This document shows positions 1 through 8,069 of a DNA stretch of 46,021 nucleotides, in pieces; the first letter of the stretch is position 1; each line of letters opens with the position of its first letter. Below the pieces are notes generated by a model. The model had not been told where the DNA came from, searched no databases, and saw only the letters and a list, made by a program, of their open reading frames with translations. The DNA is from Gammaproteobacteria bacterium. GTDB taxonomy: Bacteria > Pseudomonadota > Gammaproteobacteria > Pseudomonadales > Azotimanducaceae. A program made the translations under genes and the position numbers. The stretch is from positions 1 through 46,021 of the forward strand of contig JAPUGI010000152.1 in the NCBI GenBank assembly GCA_027292925.1. The letters run 5' to 3'.

Positions 1-128
1 GTATCGGTATCAGCGTTGCCCTGGATCAACTCCCGGCGTACACGGTTATCTGACAGGGTTCGGGTGAGGAATCCCACCAACAAAAAGAAACCCAGGACAA
101 TTAGGATGGGAACGAGTTCAAAAGCCAT
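1..128 (-). CDS. Partial small membrane protein (N-terminus only)
   Basis: An open frame reads leftward from an ATG at 128 and runs off the window edge, giving about 42 residues. It begins MAFELVPILIVLGFF, a strong hydrophobic segment over residues 5-22, followed by a charged stretch containing TLSDNRVRREL. This looks like an N-terminal membrane anchor with a cytoplasmic tail. It is divergent from the ECF sigma gene, so the two may share the control region at 129-290. The family is not recognised and the C-terminus is missing. Confidence 0.6.
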   Translation of the reverse strand, partial: MAFELVPILIVLGFFLLVGFLTRTLSDNRVRRELIQGNADTD

Positions 129-207
129 GGCTTTTTCCTCATATTGAGTGACTAGTACCCGTTAGAGGCGTTAATTCAAGATACGTTTGCAATTTTCTTT
201 ACTTATT

Positions 208-237
208 TGCAACCCGAATGCTAGTGCAGCCGTCATA
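208..237 (+). promoter_or_regulatory. Probable ECF-type promoter upstream of the sigma gene
   Basis: A TGCAACC element at 208-214 is followed after 16 bases by CGTCATA at 231-237. This matches the general ECF pattern of an AAC-containing -35 box and a CGT-containing -10 box with a 16-17 nt spacer (established knowledge). Its place directly in front of an ECF sigma gene suggests autoregulation. Transcription would start near 244, which argues against translation from the ATG at 243 and for the ATG at 291. Confidence 0.5.
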
Positions 238-290
238 CTGGTATGTATGACCAATCAGACGTCCACTACAGTGGTGTGTTTGTGACCTCT

Positions 291-851
291 ATGGAACCGG
301 ATGAGGACCTGGTACGGCGAGTACTCCGGGGGGATCATCGTGCCTACGAGTACCTGCTGGCCCGGTATCAGGATTCAGTGGCGAAATTCATCTGGCGGTT
401 GATTCCACAATCGCAGGACCGTGAGGAAATATGCCAGGATGTATTCGTAAAGGTATTTTTTAACCTTCACAAATTTCGATTTGATTCCAAATTTTCGACC
501 TGGCTATACAGGATCGCCTGGAGAACAGCGTTAACGTTCCTTCGTAGAAAGCGGCTGCCCATGGATGTACTGGGGGATGAGCCGGAGTTGGACCAGGCCT
601 CCCTTGAGTCAATATCTGATGAAAGCCGGGTTCGGGGTATCATCGACGGTGAGATAAGCAAATTAAGATTGGATGAGCGCTCTATCATTACCTTGTTTCA
701 TCTACAGGAAATGAGTGTGGAAGAAATCAGTGAGATCATTGGTAAACCAGGCGGCACGGTTAAGAGCATCCTGCACAGAGTAAGACGCAAATTGAAATCG
801 AGATTGGAAGAATTGAATCCGCGAGCTGGATTCAGGGAAGGTGTAGCATGA
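291..851 (+). CDS. ECF-type RNA polymerase sigma factor (sigma-24/RpoE class)
   Basis: This 186-residue protein has the two-domain ECF layout. Region 2 starts with DEDLVRRVLRGDHRAYEYL and contains the core-binding stretch DREEICQDVFVKVF and the promoter-melting stretch FDSKFSTWLYRIAWR. Region 4 has the helix-turn-helix SVEEISEIIGKPGGTVKSIL. It directs RNA polymerase to stress or envelope promoters. An ATG at 243 would add 16 residues. I prefer 291 because conserved sequence begins there and an ECF-like promoter sits at 208-237. The gene overlaps the next one by ATGA, as sigma/anti-sigma pairs often do. The signal it responds to cannot be read from the sequence. Confidence 0.9.
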   Translation: MEPDEDLVRRVLRGDHRAYEYLLARYQDSVAKFIWRLIPQSQDREEICQDVFVKVFFNLHKFRFDSKFSTWLYRIAWRTALTFLRRKRLPMDVLGDEPELDQASLESISDESRVRGIIDGEISKLRLDERSIITLFHLQEMSVEEISEIIGKPGGTVKSILHRVRRKLKSRLEELNPRAGFREGVA

Positions 852-1288
852 GTGACGATGACATTAGTGTTGAAGGACAGGACAGTGAACAGGATGAACT
901 GGATAATTTATTGTCCCAGGGTAAACCCCTGCCTGAGGACGGTAGTGAATACAGTACACTCTATAGATATCTCGGATCCTCTGAAGCAAGATTACCCAGC
1001 AATTTTCCTGACCAGGTTTTACAACGGATACTACGAATAAAAATTGAGCGAGCGAGGTCAGCCGCAATATTTCAGTCTGGCTTGATAGGGATGTTGGCTC
1101 TCATTGTTGGCGCTGGACTTATAACGTTTTCTGCTCATTACCTTGGGTCACAAGATCTGTTTCGTTTTTCGGCACAAACGATTCAGGCACTTATTTTGCC
1201 GGGATTAGGTGCATCAGTTCTACTGCTTCTGTTGATGTTGGATAGCATTCTTGCTTTGACACATCAAGCCCACAACAAGGCTGATTAA
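848..1288 (+). CDS. Two-helix membrane protein, candidate anti-sigma factor
   Basis: The 146-residue protein has an acidic, soluble N-terminal part of about 75 residues. Two hydrophobic helices follow, near residues 79-99 (GLIGMLALIVGAGLITF) and 113-134 (LILPGLGASVLLLLLML). Its ATG overlaps the sigma gene's stop as ATGA, so the two are translationally coupled. A cytoplasmic N-terminus plus membrane anchor next to an ECF sigma gene is the typical layout of an anti-sigma factor. No zinc-binding HxxxCxxC motif or other recognised anti-sigma domain is visible, so the role is inferred from context. Confidence 0.65.
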   Translation: MSDDDISVEGQDSEQDELDNLLSQGKPLPEDGSEYSTLYRYLGSSEARLPSNFPDQVLQRILRIKIERARSAAIFQSGLIGMLALIVGAGLITFSAHYLGSQDLFRFSAQTIQALILPGLGASVLLLLLMLDSILALTHQAHNKAD

Positions 1289-1392
1289 ACTTAATCTCAT
1301 CGAGATCGTTGTATCCTCTGGTATCATGTTCCATCCCTCATTGAAGCTGGTGTAACGTCCTTTTTTGTTGAGTTCCAGCCTGTGGTAACCCC

Positions 1393-2640
1393 GTGAATAT
1401 TATCGATTTCAAGAACATGATTACCCCGGTACTGAATTGGCGATGGGCACTGGCGATGATCGTGTTCTCATGCGGTTTAGCAGGATTTCAGTCCGGTGTT
1501 GAGGTTAGCGAGCGGGATCTTGTTGATGTCAATCTTGCTACCAAAATGTATTACACACTGGGCTTGTTCATCCTGGGTGGGTTGGATCTTGGTGTGCCCG
1601 TGTCTGGGCCTTTATGGGGTCAGGCGCTGCTATGGATAAGCTATTTTGGTGCGCCGCTTCTCACCGGTTCAACAATAGTCGATTGGGTCCACCAGGTAAT
1701 AAGCAATCAGGACAGGTGGCTACGGAATATTAGCGGTCATGTGGTGTTGATAGGTGCGGATGATGTAGCGCAGATTATTTTGGAGAAACTGAAGGAACTG
1801 AATCCGAAAACACCAGTGGTGATTGTCGATAGGGAAATCAGCAGTTCCCGGGCCAGGGAATTAACTGAAAGATACAAGTCAAAAGTATTGACCGGTGACT
1901 TTACCAATGAATTCTTCCTGTCCACGTTACGCCTGTCTCGAGCAAAACGAGTCATACTCGCCAGCAAAAAAGACTTCGATAATTTTGAAGCGGCAAGCAA
2001 GATCCTGGACATGCGACCAGATTTTGGCAGTCGCATCGTTGTGCACTGTAACCGTCTGCGGTTTATGCGCATGCTGAAATCATCACGTGTGGTCAAGAAT
2101 TGTATTGCATTCAACAGCAATCACCTGGCGGCCCAGTACCTGGTTAAAAATGACATGATGGCCCACTTCAAATCCACGGGCGATTTAGACACGGTTGTTC
2201 TAGCAGGTTTCGGTCGCTTTGGGCAGACCGTACTGGAAGAACTGTTGGAGCTGGCTCAGGACGAGATATGCGATATTGGTATTATCGACATTGACGCGCA
2301 CCGCCGTATCCTGGTGGCGAAAGAGCAAAAAGAAATTTCCAAAGACATTAACCTGCACGTGCTGCAAAGCGAAATCGGACATCCTGAAGTGTGGCAACAG
2401 TTGGAACGCCTGATTGATCTGCATGAGAGGGAGCCTTTGGTATTGATCGCTACAGGAGTGGATGACGAAAACCTGCGAACTTCACTATGGCTAAAAAAGA
2501 AATATCCAAACGCGAAAGTAATGGTGCGTACCGCCCGTCCTTCTCACTTTGCTGAATCGGTTTGCCAGGCAGCCGGTATCCAGGTTTTCGGTCTCTCTGA
2601 AATTATTCACGACTCAATGCCGGATGAGTGGTTTGTCTAG
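1393..2640 (+). CDS. Membrane protein with two TrkA-N/RCK-type nucleotide-binding domains
   Basis: The 415-residue protein starts at a GTG. Its N-terminal 110 residues hold two or three hydrophobic segments around a pore-like stretch, YYTLGLFILGGLDLGVP. Two Rossmann-like RCK_N domains follow. The first begins GHVVLIGADDVAQIIL near residue 115. The second begins TVVLAGFGRFGQTVLEEL near residue 265 and carries the better GxGxxG loop. This is the architecture of ligand-gated potassium channels and related transporters. The canonical TVGYG selectivity filter is absent, so transported ion and gating are uncertain. The gene stands alone, about 100 bp after the sigma pair. Confidence 0.8.
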   Translation: MNIIDFKNMITPVLNWRWALAMIVFSCGLAGFQSGVEVSERDLVDVNLATKMYYTLGLFILGGLDLGVPVSGPLWGQALLWISYFGAPLLTGSTIVDWVHQVISNQDRWLRNISGHVVLIGADDVAQIILEKLKELNPKTPVVIVDREISSSRARELTERYKSKVLTGDFTNEFFLSTLRLSRAKRVILASKKDFDNFEAASKILDMRPDFGSRIVVHCNRLRFMRMLKSSRVVKNCIAFNSNHLAAQYLVKNDMMAHFKSTGDLDTVVLAGFGRFGQTVLEELLELAQDEICDIGIIDIDAHRRILVAKEQKEISKDINLHVLQSEIGHPEVWQQLERLIDLHEREPLVLIATGVDDENLRTSLWLKKKYPNAKVMVRTARPSHFAESVCQAAGIQVFGLSEIIHDSMPDEWFV

Positions 2641-2698
2641 CTTGATTTCTCCGTTGACGTCTGAATCTGGGAATCGGGATGAGATTTCGACAACTTCA

Positions 2699-3025
2699 TT
2701 AATTGTCCTCAAGGAAAACAGCAGTACCGGTCGCACTGACCATCATCATACCGTTGGTCTGCCCAAAACTTTCATAGTCAAGATCCACGCCAATAACGGC
2801 ATTGGCACCCAGTTCTTCTGCCCATTCTTCCAACTCATCGAGCGCAATTTCCCTGGCTTTGCCTAGTTCTTTTTCATAGGAGGCGCTGCGTCCGCCGACA
2901 ATGTCCCTCACAGCTGCAAACATGTCACGGAAAATATTTGCGCCGAGAATCGCCTCACCTGTGATTACACCGAGGTATTTTGTGATCTTTTTGCCTTCGA
3001 TATTGTGTGTTGTAGAGATGATCAT
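2699..3025 (-). CDS. ybjQ: YbjQ family (UPF0145) heavy-metal-binding domain protein
   Basis: The 108-residue protein starts [11 protein letters not shown] and matches the YbjQ family closely: [18 protein letters not shown], then [14 protein letters not shown], then a C-terminal VSATGTAVF strand. The family forms small oligomers and its function is poorly known. A longer frame reaches 3121, but only the start at 3025 gives the usual family length of about 107 residues. The longer version would also overlap the divergent methyltransferase gene. The intergenic space 3026-3094 would hold both promoters. Confidence 0.92.
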   Translation of the reverse strand: MIISTTHNIEGKKITKYLGVITGEAILGANIFRDMFAAVRDIVGGRSASYEKELGKAREIALDELEEWAEELGANAVIGVDLDYESFGQTNGMMMVSATGTAVFLEDN

Positions 3026-3094
3026 TATGCTGATTTTGTCATCATTTGTCGTAAGCTGCGGCGAAGATGATAACATGAAAAAATCAGGTGATAG

Positions 3095-3847
3095 ATGCAC
3101 ATAGGCAATTTGATGAAGCACATTCTGCTCGTTGTTTTATTAAGTTTTTCGCTGTTACCAGTATCAATCATTGCCGAGGAATATGAGTGGCGAAAAATGC
3201 GTGAACGGATGATTGAAGAAATCAAGCAGGATATGTATCAAGCCAGACACTATGTTGGTCAGGCACAATTTTCAGAGCCGGTATTGAAGGCCATAGGCAA
3301 GGTTGAACGCCATAAGTTCGTACCAGTCTACTTAAGAAAAAGTTCCTACGGGAACTACCCGTTGCCTATCGGCGAAGGGCAAACTATATCTCAACCCTTC
3401 ATTGTTGCACTGATGACTGAAATTTTAGGCGTCGATGGTGGTGCAAAGGTTCTGGAAATAGGAACCGGCTCGGGATACCAGGCTGCAGTGCTGGCTGAAA
3501 TTGTTCGCGAAGTTTATACCATAGAAATCGTGGCGAATCTCGCGCGTGAGGCGCAAACAAGATTGGCTATGCTTGGTTATGACAATGTTTATGTTCGTTA
3601 CGGCGATGGTATGCTGGGCTGGCCGCAGGAGGCGCCCTTTGATGGCATTATCGTTACCGCAGCCGGTTTGAATATCCCTGATACGTTGCTGGATCAGCTG
3701 GCACCAGGGGCTCGAATGGTCATGCCGGTGGGAGCACAGGATGAGACCCAGCAACTAAAAGTAATCACAAAAAATATCGATATGACTGTTACCGAACGCA
3801 ATGTACTTCCGGTGCGTTTTGTACCGATAACGCATAAAAAGCGTTAA
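3095..3847 (+). CDS. pcm: Exported protein-L-isoaspartate O-methyltransferase
   Basis: This 250-residue protein repairs isoaspartyl residues by SAM-dependent methylation. Family signatures are clear: [19 protein letters not shown], the substrate motif [13 protein letters not shown], the SAM loop [15 protein letters not shown] and post-motif I YTIEI. Unlike the usual cytosolic enzyme, it opens with a signal peptide ([21 protein letters not shown]), so it probably acts in the periplasm. The ATG at 3095 has an AGG about 6 nt upstream; an in-frame ATG at 3113 also keeps the signal peptide. Its TAA lies in a TTAA shared with the stop of the convergent gene. Confidence 0.9.
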   Translation: MHIGNLMKHILLVVLLSFSLLPVSIIAEEYEWRKMRERMIEEIKQDMYQARHYVGQAQFSEPVLKAIGKVERHKFVPVYLRKSSYGNYPLPIGEGQTISQPFIVALMTEILGVDGGAKVLEIGTGSGYQAAVLAEIVREVYTIEIVANLAREAQTRLAMLGYDNVYVRYGDGMLGWPQEAPFDGIIVTAAGLNIPDTLLDQLAPGARMVMPVGAQDETQQLKVITKNIDMTVTERNVLPVRFVPITHKKR

Positions 3848-4455
3848 CCAACAATCAGGATTTCTCCCGATGCATTGACCGGACGAGAAAGAAACTTCTC
3901 TTTCAGCTCAACCTGATCATATTTATCCTTGCAGCGTGTCGCCAGGTCATTGAATGGAGGCCGGCAGGGGTCTGCAACAATAACTTTCCTGACACCGGCA
4001 CGCTTTGATCGGGCAATGAGGTTCATGAGGGTGCCGATCATCTCATCCCAATAGCAAATATCCGCGCCGAGGATAAGATCATAGTAGCTAAGGTAGTCCA
4101 CCGTCAGTTGTTGGAAGGATTTTTTCTCAGCATGCATTGACACGCCATTAATATCCGCATGAAGTTGCAGGAAGGGGAGTACATTTCTATCAGCGTCGAT
4201 ACCACTGACTTTACAGCCAAACGTTTTGGCGCAGTACAGACCAAGCAACCCCCAGCCGCAACCAATTTCCAGGACCCGGGTATTTTTCGTCAATGGGTTT
4301 CTCTTGAGGTAGTCCATTATCAGGAAACTTGAATTCCAGAACTTGTTTCCGTGGAGTTCCGCCTGGTGACCTTCGCGTTTTAAGCGACGAATGTCTTTGT
4401 GATTGGCGTTGAGAATCCTCAAGCCGAAGGCTCGGCGCATGCTGCGTGTGGACAT
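3844..4455 (-). CDS. Class I SAM-dependent methyltransferase
   Basis: The 203-residue cytosolic protein has the Rossmann methyltransferase motif VLEIGCGWGLLGLYCAK near residue 62, an acidic residue at the end of strand 2 (SGIDADRN), and motif DLILGADICYWDEM near residue 127. The overall pattern, including the FWNSSFLIMDYL entry helix, resembles the METTL/nicotinamide-N-methyltransferase-like group that modifies proteins or small molecules. The substrate is unknown. It converges on the isoaspartyl methyltransferase gene with a 4-nt overlap in which a single TTAA provides both stop codons. Confidence 0.8.
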   Translation of the reverse strand: MSTRSMRRAFGLRILNANHKDIRRLKREGHQAELHGNKFWNSSFLIMDYLKRNPLTKNTRVLEIGCGWGLLGLYCAKTFGCKVSGIDADRNVLPFLQLHADINGVSMHAEKKSFQQLTVDYLSYYDLILGADICYWDEMIGTLMNLIARSKRAGVRKVIVADPCRPPFNDLATRCKDKYDQVELKEKFLSRPVNASGEILIVG

Positions 4456-4525
4456 GGAGCTGACTTCAATAAAACGAAGGCGCTATTCTACCCGCTCACG
4501 GGATATTGGGACAGGTTGATCAGAG

Positions 4526-5374
4526 CTATGGTCTAAATGCGTCACGCCCATGTTGGTATCCAAAAAACGATTGGGTTGCATTTCGGTTTACCAGGTTCCT
4601 CTTATACATGGGGTGGTGCAGGCTTCTGACTTCATGCTCAATTTCAAACAGCGGTTTTCCTGAAGTGGGATCCACGATTTTCTGGAATCGGTATTGGTTT
4701 TCATCTGACTCTTCTGTGATCAAACCCTTTTTCTTGAGGTAGCCATATGGCCCTGAGAAATTCACAACATAGATGGCGATATGGTGTCCGTCGTAACCAG
4801 GCACCGTTTTTGCTGATTCTTTGAACCTCAATGTTTGCCCCTGGCCAATATCGACCTTACAGGTCCCTTTGCGAGCAGTTGCAGAAACATCAAATACCTG
4901 CCGGTAAAAACGGGCAATACCAGTGGTGGTACGCTGCGGCACTTTGAACTCCACATAGGGGATACCGAGCGTCATATGACCGAACTTTCCAGGTGAATGA
5001 CAACGAATCTTGTTGCCCCAGGGGCAGGTGACATCGATTGTTTCTCTGTTCACCCTGAATTTAAAGCGAGTACCTTCTAAACGTCGCGCAACTCGGGTCA
5101 GCCGCTTGTCTAATTCATCCAGGCTGGGTACGACCACCCCAATTGTCCCCCGCAACACTTGTGGTTCACTCGTTGGCAGATGAAATTGCTGGTTTCCTAC
5201 ATTAATCCAAACATTGAATGGCCCAAAATCCATGTAAGGATCTCGCGTAAAACCAAGGCCATTGACATAGAAAAATGTCGCTAACAATTGATCCGGTACA
5301 GTGACATTGACATGTTCCATGGCCAGAATATTGCCGACGTCCTGCGATGTGCGGTTGAATTTCGCTGTCGCCAT
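4526..5374 (-). CDS. VOC superfamily (glyoxalase/dioxygenase fold) protein
   Basis: The 282-residue protein contains two vicinal-oxygen-chelate modules. The first starts MEHVNVTVPDQLLATFFYVNG near residue 19, with the typical NVGNQQFHLP strand. The second starts near residue 135 with HMTLGIPYVEFKVP and continues to GYDGHHIAIYV. Such proteins bind a divalent metal and act as lyases, dioxygenases or isomerases. The metal ligands cannot be assigned with certainty here. It lies 59 bp downstream of the molybdenum hydroxylase genes on the same strand and may be co-transcribed. A role in the same catabolic step is only a guess. Confidence 0.75.
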   Translation of the reverse strand: MATAKFNRTSQDVGNILAMEHVNVTVPDQLLATFFYVNGLGFTRDPYMDFGPFNVWINVGNQQFHLPTSEPQVLRGTIGVVVPSLDELDKRLTRVARRLEGTRFKFRVNRETIDVTCPWGNKIRCHSPGKFGHMTLGIPYVEFKVPQRTTTGIARFYRQVFDVSATARKGTCKVDIGQGQTLRFKESAKTVPGYDGHHIAIYVVNFSGPYGYLKKKGLITEESDENQYRFQKIVDPTSGKPLFEIEHEVRSLHHPMYKRNLVNRNATQSFFGYQHGRDAFRP

Positions 5375-5433
5375 AGGTTTTCTCCAATATTCATTGAGAT
5401 CTGGCAGGTTAAATGGCCAGTATACACTTGGAG

Positions 5434-7584
5434 CTAGTCTTTAAGCGCCAGGCTTCTTAGCAGGTCAGGGAGAAAGGGAATCTCGCGAATGCGGATGCCT
5501 GTGGCGTCGAAAATGGCGTTGCTGATTGCTGCAGGTGTGGGTCCCTGGGTTGCTTCTCCAGCACCAAGGTTCGGTTCTTCCGGTTGATCTAGAATGATAG
5601 TTTCCACGGTAGGCACTTCCGGGAAGGTGAGGATTGGATAACTGTCCCAGTTCTCACTGATGGATGCAAATTCACCGAGTTGCACGGCTTCCTTCAGGGT
5701 CCAACTTGCTGCCTGGATAAACCCACCCTCCAATTGATTCGTTAGTCCGTCTTTATCAATGACCTGACCGGCATCCGCTGAAATTACTGTATGCCGTAAG
5801 CTGATTTCCAATGTTTCCTGGTTGACGCCCAGGACAACACCCACAGCGGTGTAGCATTTGCTGTTTTTGTAGCGAGCGAAGGCAATTCCTCGGCCATACT
5901 GCCATCCTTCTCGTTCCTCCACCTGATAATCTTTCAGGCGAGCCGCCGTGCTCATAATTACTGCTCTGCCTCGATGATCCCGCAAGTGATTAAGTCGAAA
6001 TTGAACATCATCCTGCCCGGATGCGTGTGCTAGTTCGTTCATGAATGTTTCGATGGCAAATACGTTGGCAAAGGCACCGAGGGAACGTGTCGAAGAAGTT
6101 CTTACCTTCTGGTCTCTAACAAGATTCTTGACGATTCTTTTTGCAGGAATTTGGTAGTAGGGATCGGCATTCCTGTGAATGCCACCATGAAATGCAATTC
6201 CAGGCCGTGCTTCAGCGCGCGGCATGGATTCCGATTTCTGCCACGCAGCAACGAGGTTAGTCACGCTGCCAAAAGGAATTGGCCTGCCCATATGGGTCTG
6301 GCTGTAGATGTCGGCATTCCAGGTCCTGATAGATCCGTCTATCACAGAAGCATCCAGTTCTACCAGCATTGCCGGGCTAAAAGGTTCCCACAGATGTTCA
6401 TCCTCTCGTTGCCATTGTAGAAAAATAGGGTGTCCGGGATACTGGCGGGCCAGCATGGCGGCGTCCATCGCCGCATCATCGGCACCATTGTGGCCGTAGC
6501 AACCAGCATTCTCGGCATGAATAACCGTGATTTGATCGAGGTCCATGTCCAGTGCCTGTGAAATGGCTGCACGAACAACATGAGGACCCTGGCTGTGGGA
6601 ATAAATGGTTAGGCGGTTATCACGAAATTCAGCGATTGCAGCAGAGGGACCGATCGAACCATGGAGGTGGTAGGGCTTGAAGTAGGCTGCACTGCATCGG
6701 ATTCCACCGGCTGCTTCAAGTAGCGGAGGAATACTGGTTTCTACCGGCGTACCATCTTCAACCAGCAAGCTATCATCGACATTTTCCTTCAGGAATCGTG
6801 GGATATCTGACGGCAGTCTGTCTTCTGGCTTTGTTCGCCACTCGGCCAGTTGGTGCAGTTTTTTTCTCGCCTCAACCGCCGTAAATTCGTTGTCAGCGAT
6901 GACGCCGATAAAATTACCATCTACTACTACCTTGCAGACTCCCGGCATCGCTTCAACATCACTTGCATCCAGTGAAGAGAGGCTAAATGCCATACCCGGG
7001 GGACGAACAATCCTTGCATACAAAGCATTTTCAAATTTGAGATCCTGGATAAATGCAGTTTCGCCAGTGAGCTTGCCTAAGAGGTCAATGCGTGTGGTGG
7101 AATGACCAACCAGTTTGTACTGGGACGGCGCTTTCGCCTTAGCTTCCCCGTTCGCCTCGAAGTCCAGTTGGCTACCATCCAGCAATTGCCAATAGGAAAT
7201 CTGCTCGTTGCCTGCCGGGTTTGAAATGATGCCATCGCAGATGGAGAGTTCCTTGGAACTCACATCAAATAGGCCAGCAGCCTGATTCAGGAGATAAGAC
7301 CTTGCATCCGCGCAAGCCTGGCGAACTGCGCTGCCGCTTCCTTCTATGGACATACTGCCCGCCGTCAGAAATTCATTGGGTCCCGAGTCTGTCCTGCCTG
7401 TTTTAATATCAATCTGGTTAAGGGAGACATCCAGTTCTTCAGCGGCAATCATGGCGATAGCCGTAGATATCCCCTGGCCCAATTCCACTTTTCCCGTTTG
7501 CACAAGCACCTTTTCATTGTCGAACTGCAGCCAGGTGGACAGCAAGGGGTTGCGTCGCAATGCGTCGGGCAGATCCTTACTCAT
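5434..7584 (-). CDS. Molybdopterin-binding large subunit of a xanthine dehydrogenase-family oxidoreductase (IorB-like)
   Basis: The 716-residue protein is the molybdenum-cofactor subunit of a hydroxylase of the isoquinoline 1-oxidoreductase/aldehyde dehydrogenase type. Visible signatures are VQTGKVELGQGISTAIAMIA near the N-terminus, GETAFIQDLKFENALYARIV in the middle, and GAGEATQGPTPAAISNAIFD near the C-terminus. The last contains the expected catalytic glutamate. I chose the ATG at 7584 because its ATGAGTAA overlaps the small-subunit stop by 8 nt; a longer frame to 7638 would overlap by 62 nt. No Tat signal is seen, unlike many IorB proteins. No FAD subunit is encoded nearby, so electrons probably go to a cytochrome or quinone. 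Confidence 0.88.
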   Translation of the reverse strand: MSKDLPDALRRNPLLSTWLQFDNEKVLVQTGKVELGQGISTAIAMIAAEELDVSLNQIDIKTGRTDSGPNEFLTAGSMSIEGSGSAVRQACADARSYLLNQAAGLFDVSSKELSICDGIISNPAGNEQISYWQLLDGSQLDFEANGEAKAKAPSQYKLVGHSTTRIDLLGKLTGETAFIQDLKFENALYARIVRPPGMAFSLSSLDASDVEAMPGVCKVVVDGNFIGVIADNEFTAVEARKKLHQLAEWRTKPEDRLPSDIPRFLKENVDDSLLVEDGTPVETSIPPLLEAAGGIRCSAAYFKPYHLHGSIGPSAAIAEFRDNRLTIYSHSQGPHVVRAAISQALDMDLDQITVIHAENAGCYGHNGADDAAMDAAMLARQYPGHPIFLQWQREDEHLWEPFSPAMLVELDASVIDGSIRTWNADIYSQTHMGRPIPFGSVTNLVAAWQKSESMPRAEARPGIAFHGGIHRNADPYYQIPAKRIVKNLVRDQKVRTSSTRSLGAFANVFAIETFMNELAHASGQDDVQFRLNHLRDHRGRAVIMSTAARLKDYQVEEREGWQYGRGIAFARYKNSKCYTAVGVVLGVNQETLEISLRHTVISADAGQVIDKDGLTNQLEGGFIQAASWTLKEAVQLGEFASISENWDSYPILTFPEVPTVETIILDQPEEPNLGAGEATQGPTPAAISNAIFDATGIRIREIPFLPDLLRSLALKD

Positions 7585-8044
7585 CGGCCTCGCCTGCGGT
7601 AGCTTTAATTGCCTCAATAATTCGATTGTGGGCGCCACACCGGCAGAGGTTATCTTTGAGGGCTTCGGTAATTTCTGATCGTTGAGGGCAGGGGTTGGTC
7701 TCCAATAATTTGTAGGCGCTGATCAGAATCCCACTCAGGCAGTATCCGCACTGTCCGGCGTTCAGATCCAGGAAGTTCCTCTGTAATGGATGTAGCTGGC
7801 CCTCTTTTGACAGTCCTTCCACAGTAACAATGTTAGTGCCGCTGGAATCATTCAATGTTCGTGTACAGGCATAGGCGATCTCACCGTCAACAAGTACGCG
7901 ACAAGCCCCACACCGTTCCGTTCCACAACCATACTTTGGACTGTTGATTCCGAGTTCATTGCGAAGCACATACAGTAGGAAAGTATTACCGTCAGCCTGT
8001 ACTGTGCGTCGTTGTCCATTCAAAGTGAGAGAATAGGAAGTCAT
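7577..8044 (-). CDS. (2Fe-2S)-binding small subunit of molybdenum hydroxylase (IorA-like)
   Basis: The 155-residue protein carries both iron-sulfur clusters of the hydroxylase. The plant-ferredoxin-like cluster ligands are in YGCGTERCGACRVLVDG, with a fourth cysteine in AYACTRTL. The helical C-terminal domain has GQCGYCLSGILISAY and DNLCRCGAHNRI. Together with the molybdopterin subunit downstream it forms the two-subunit enzyme. The ATG at 8044 gives the usual start MTSYSLTLNGQ; a longer frame begins at 8095. It is divergent from the DUF4139 gene with only 25 bp between starts, so the promoters must overlap. Confidence 0.93.
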   Translation of the reverse strand: MTSYSLTLNGQRRTVQADGNTFLLYVLRNELGINSPKYGCGTERCGACRVLVDGEIAYACTRTLNDSSGTNIVTVEGLSKEGQLHPLQRNFLDLNAGQCGYCLSGILISAYKLLETNPCPQRSEITEALKDNLCRCGAHNRIIEAIKATAGEADE

Positions 8045-8069
8045 ACTTGCCTGTGTGATAACCTTGGCT

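Noticed and set aside
1294-1306. Hairpin ATCTC-ATC-GAGAT after the putative anti-sigma gene
   Set aside because: A five-base stem with no T-run; not a convincing terminator.
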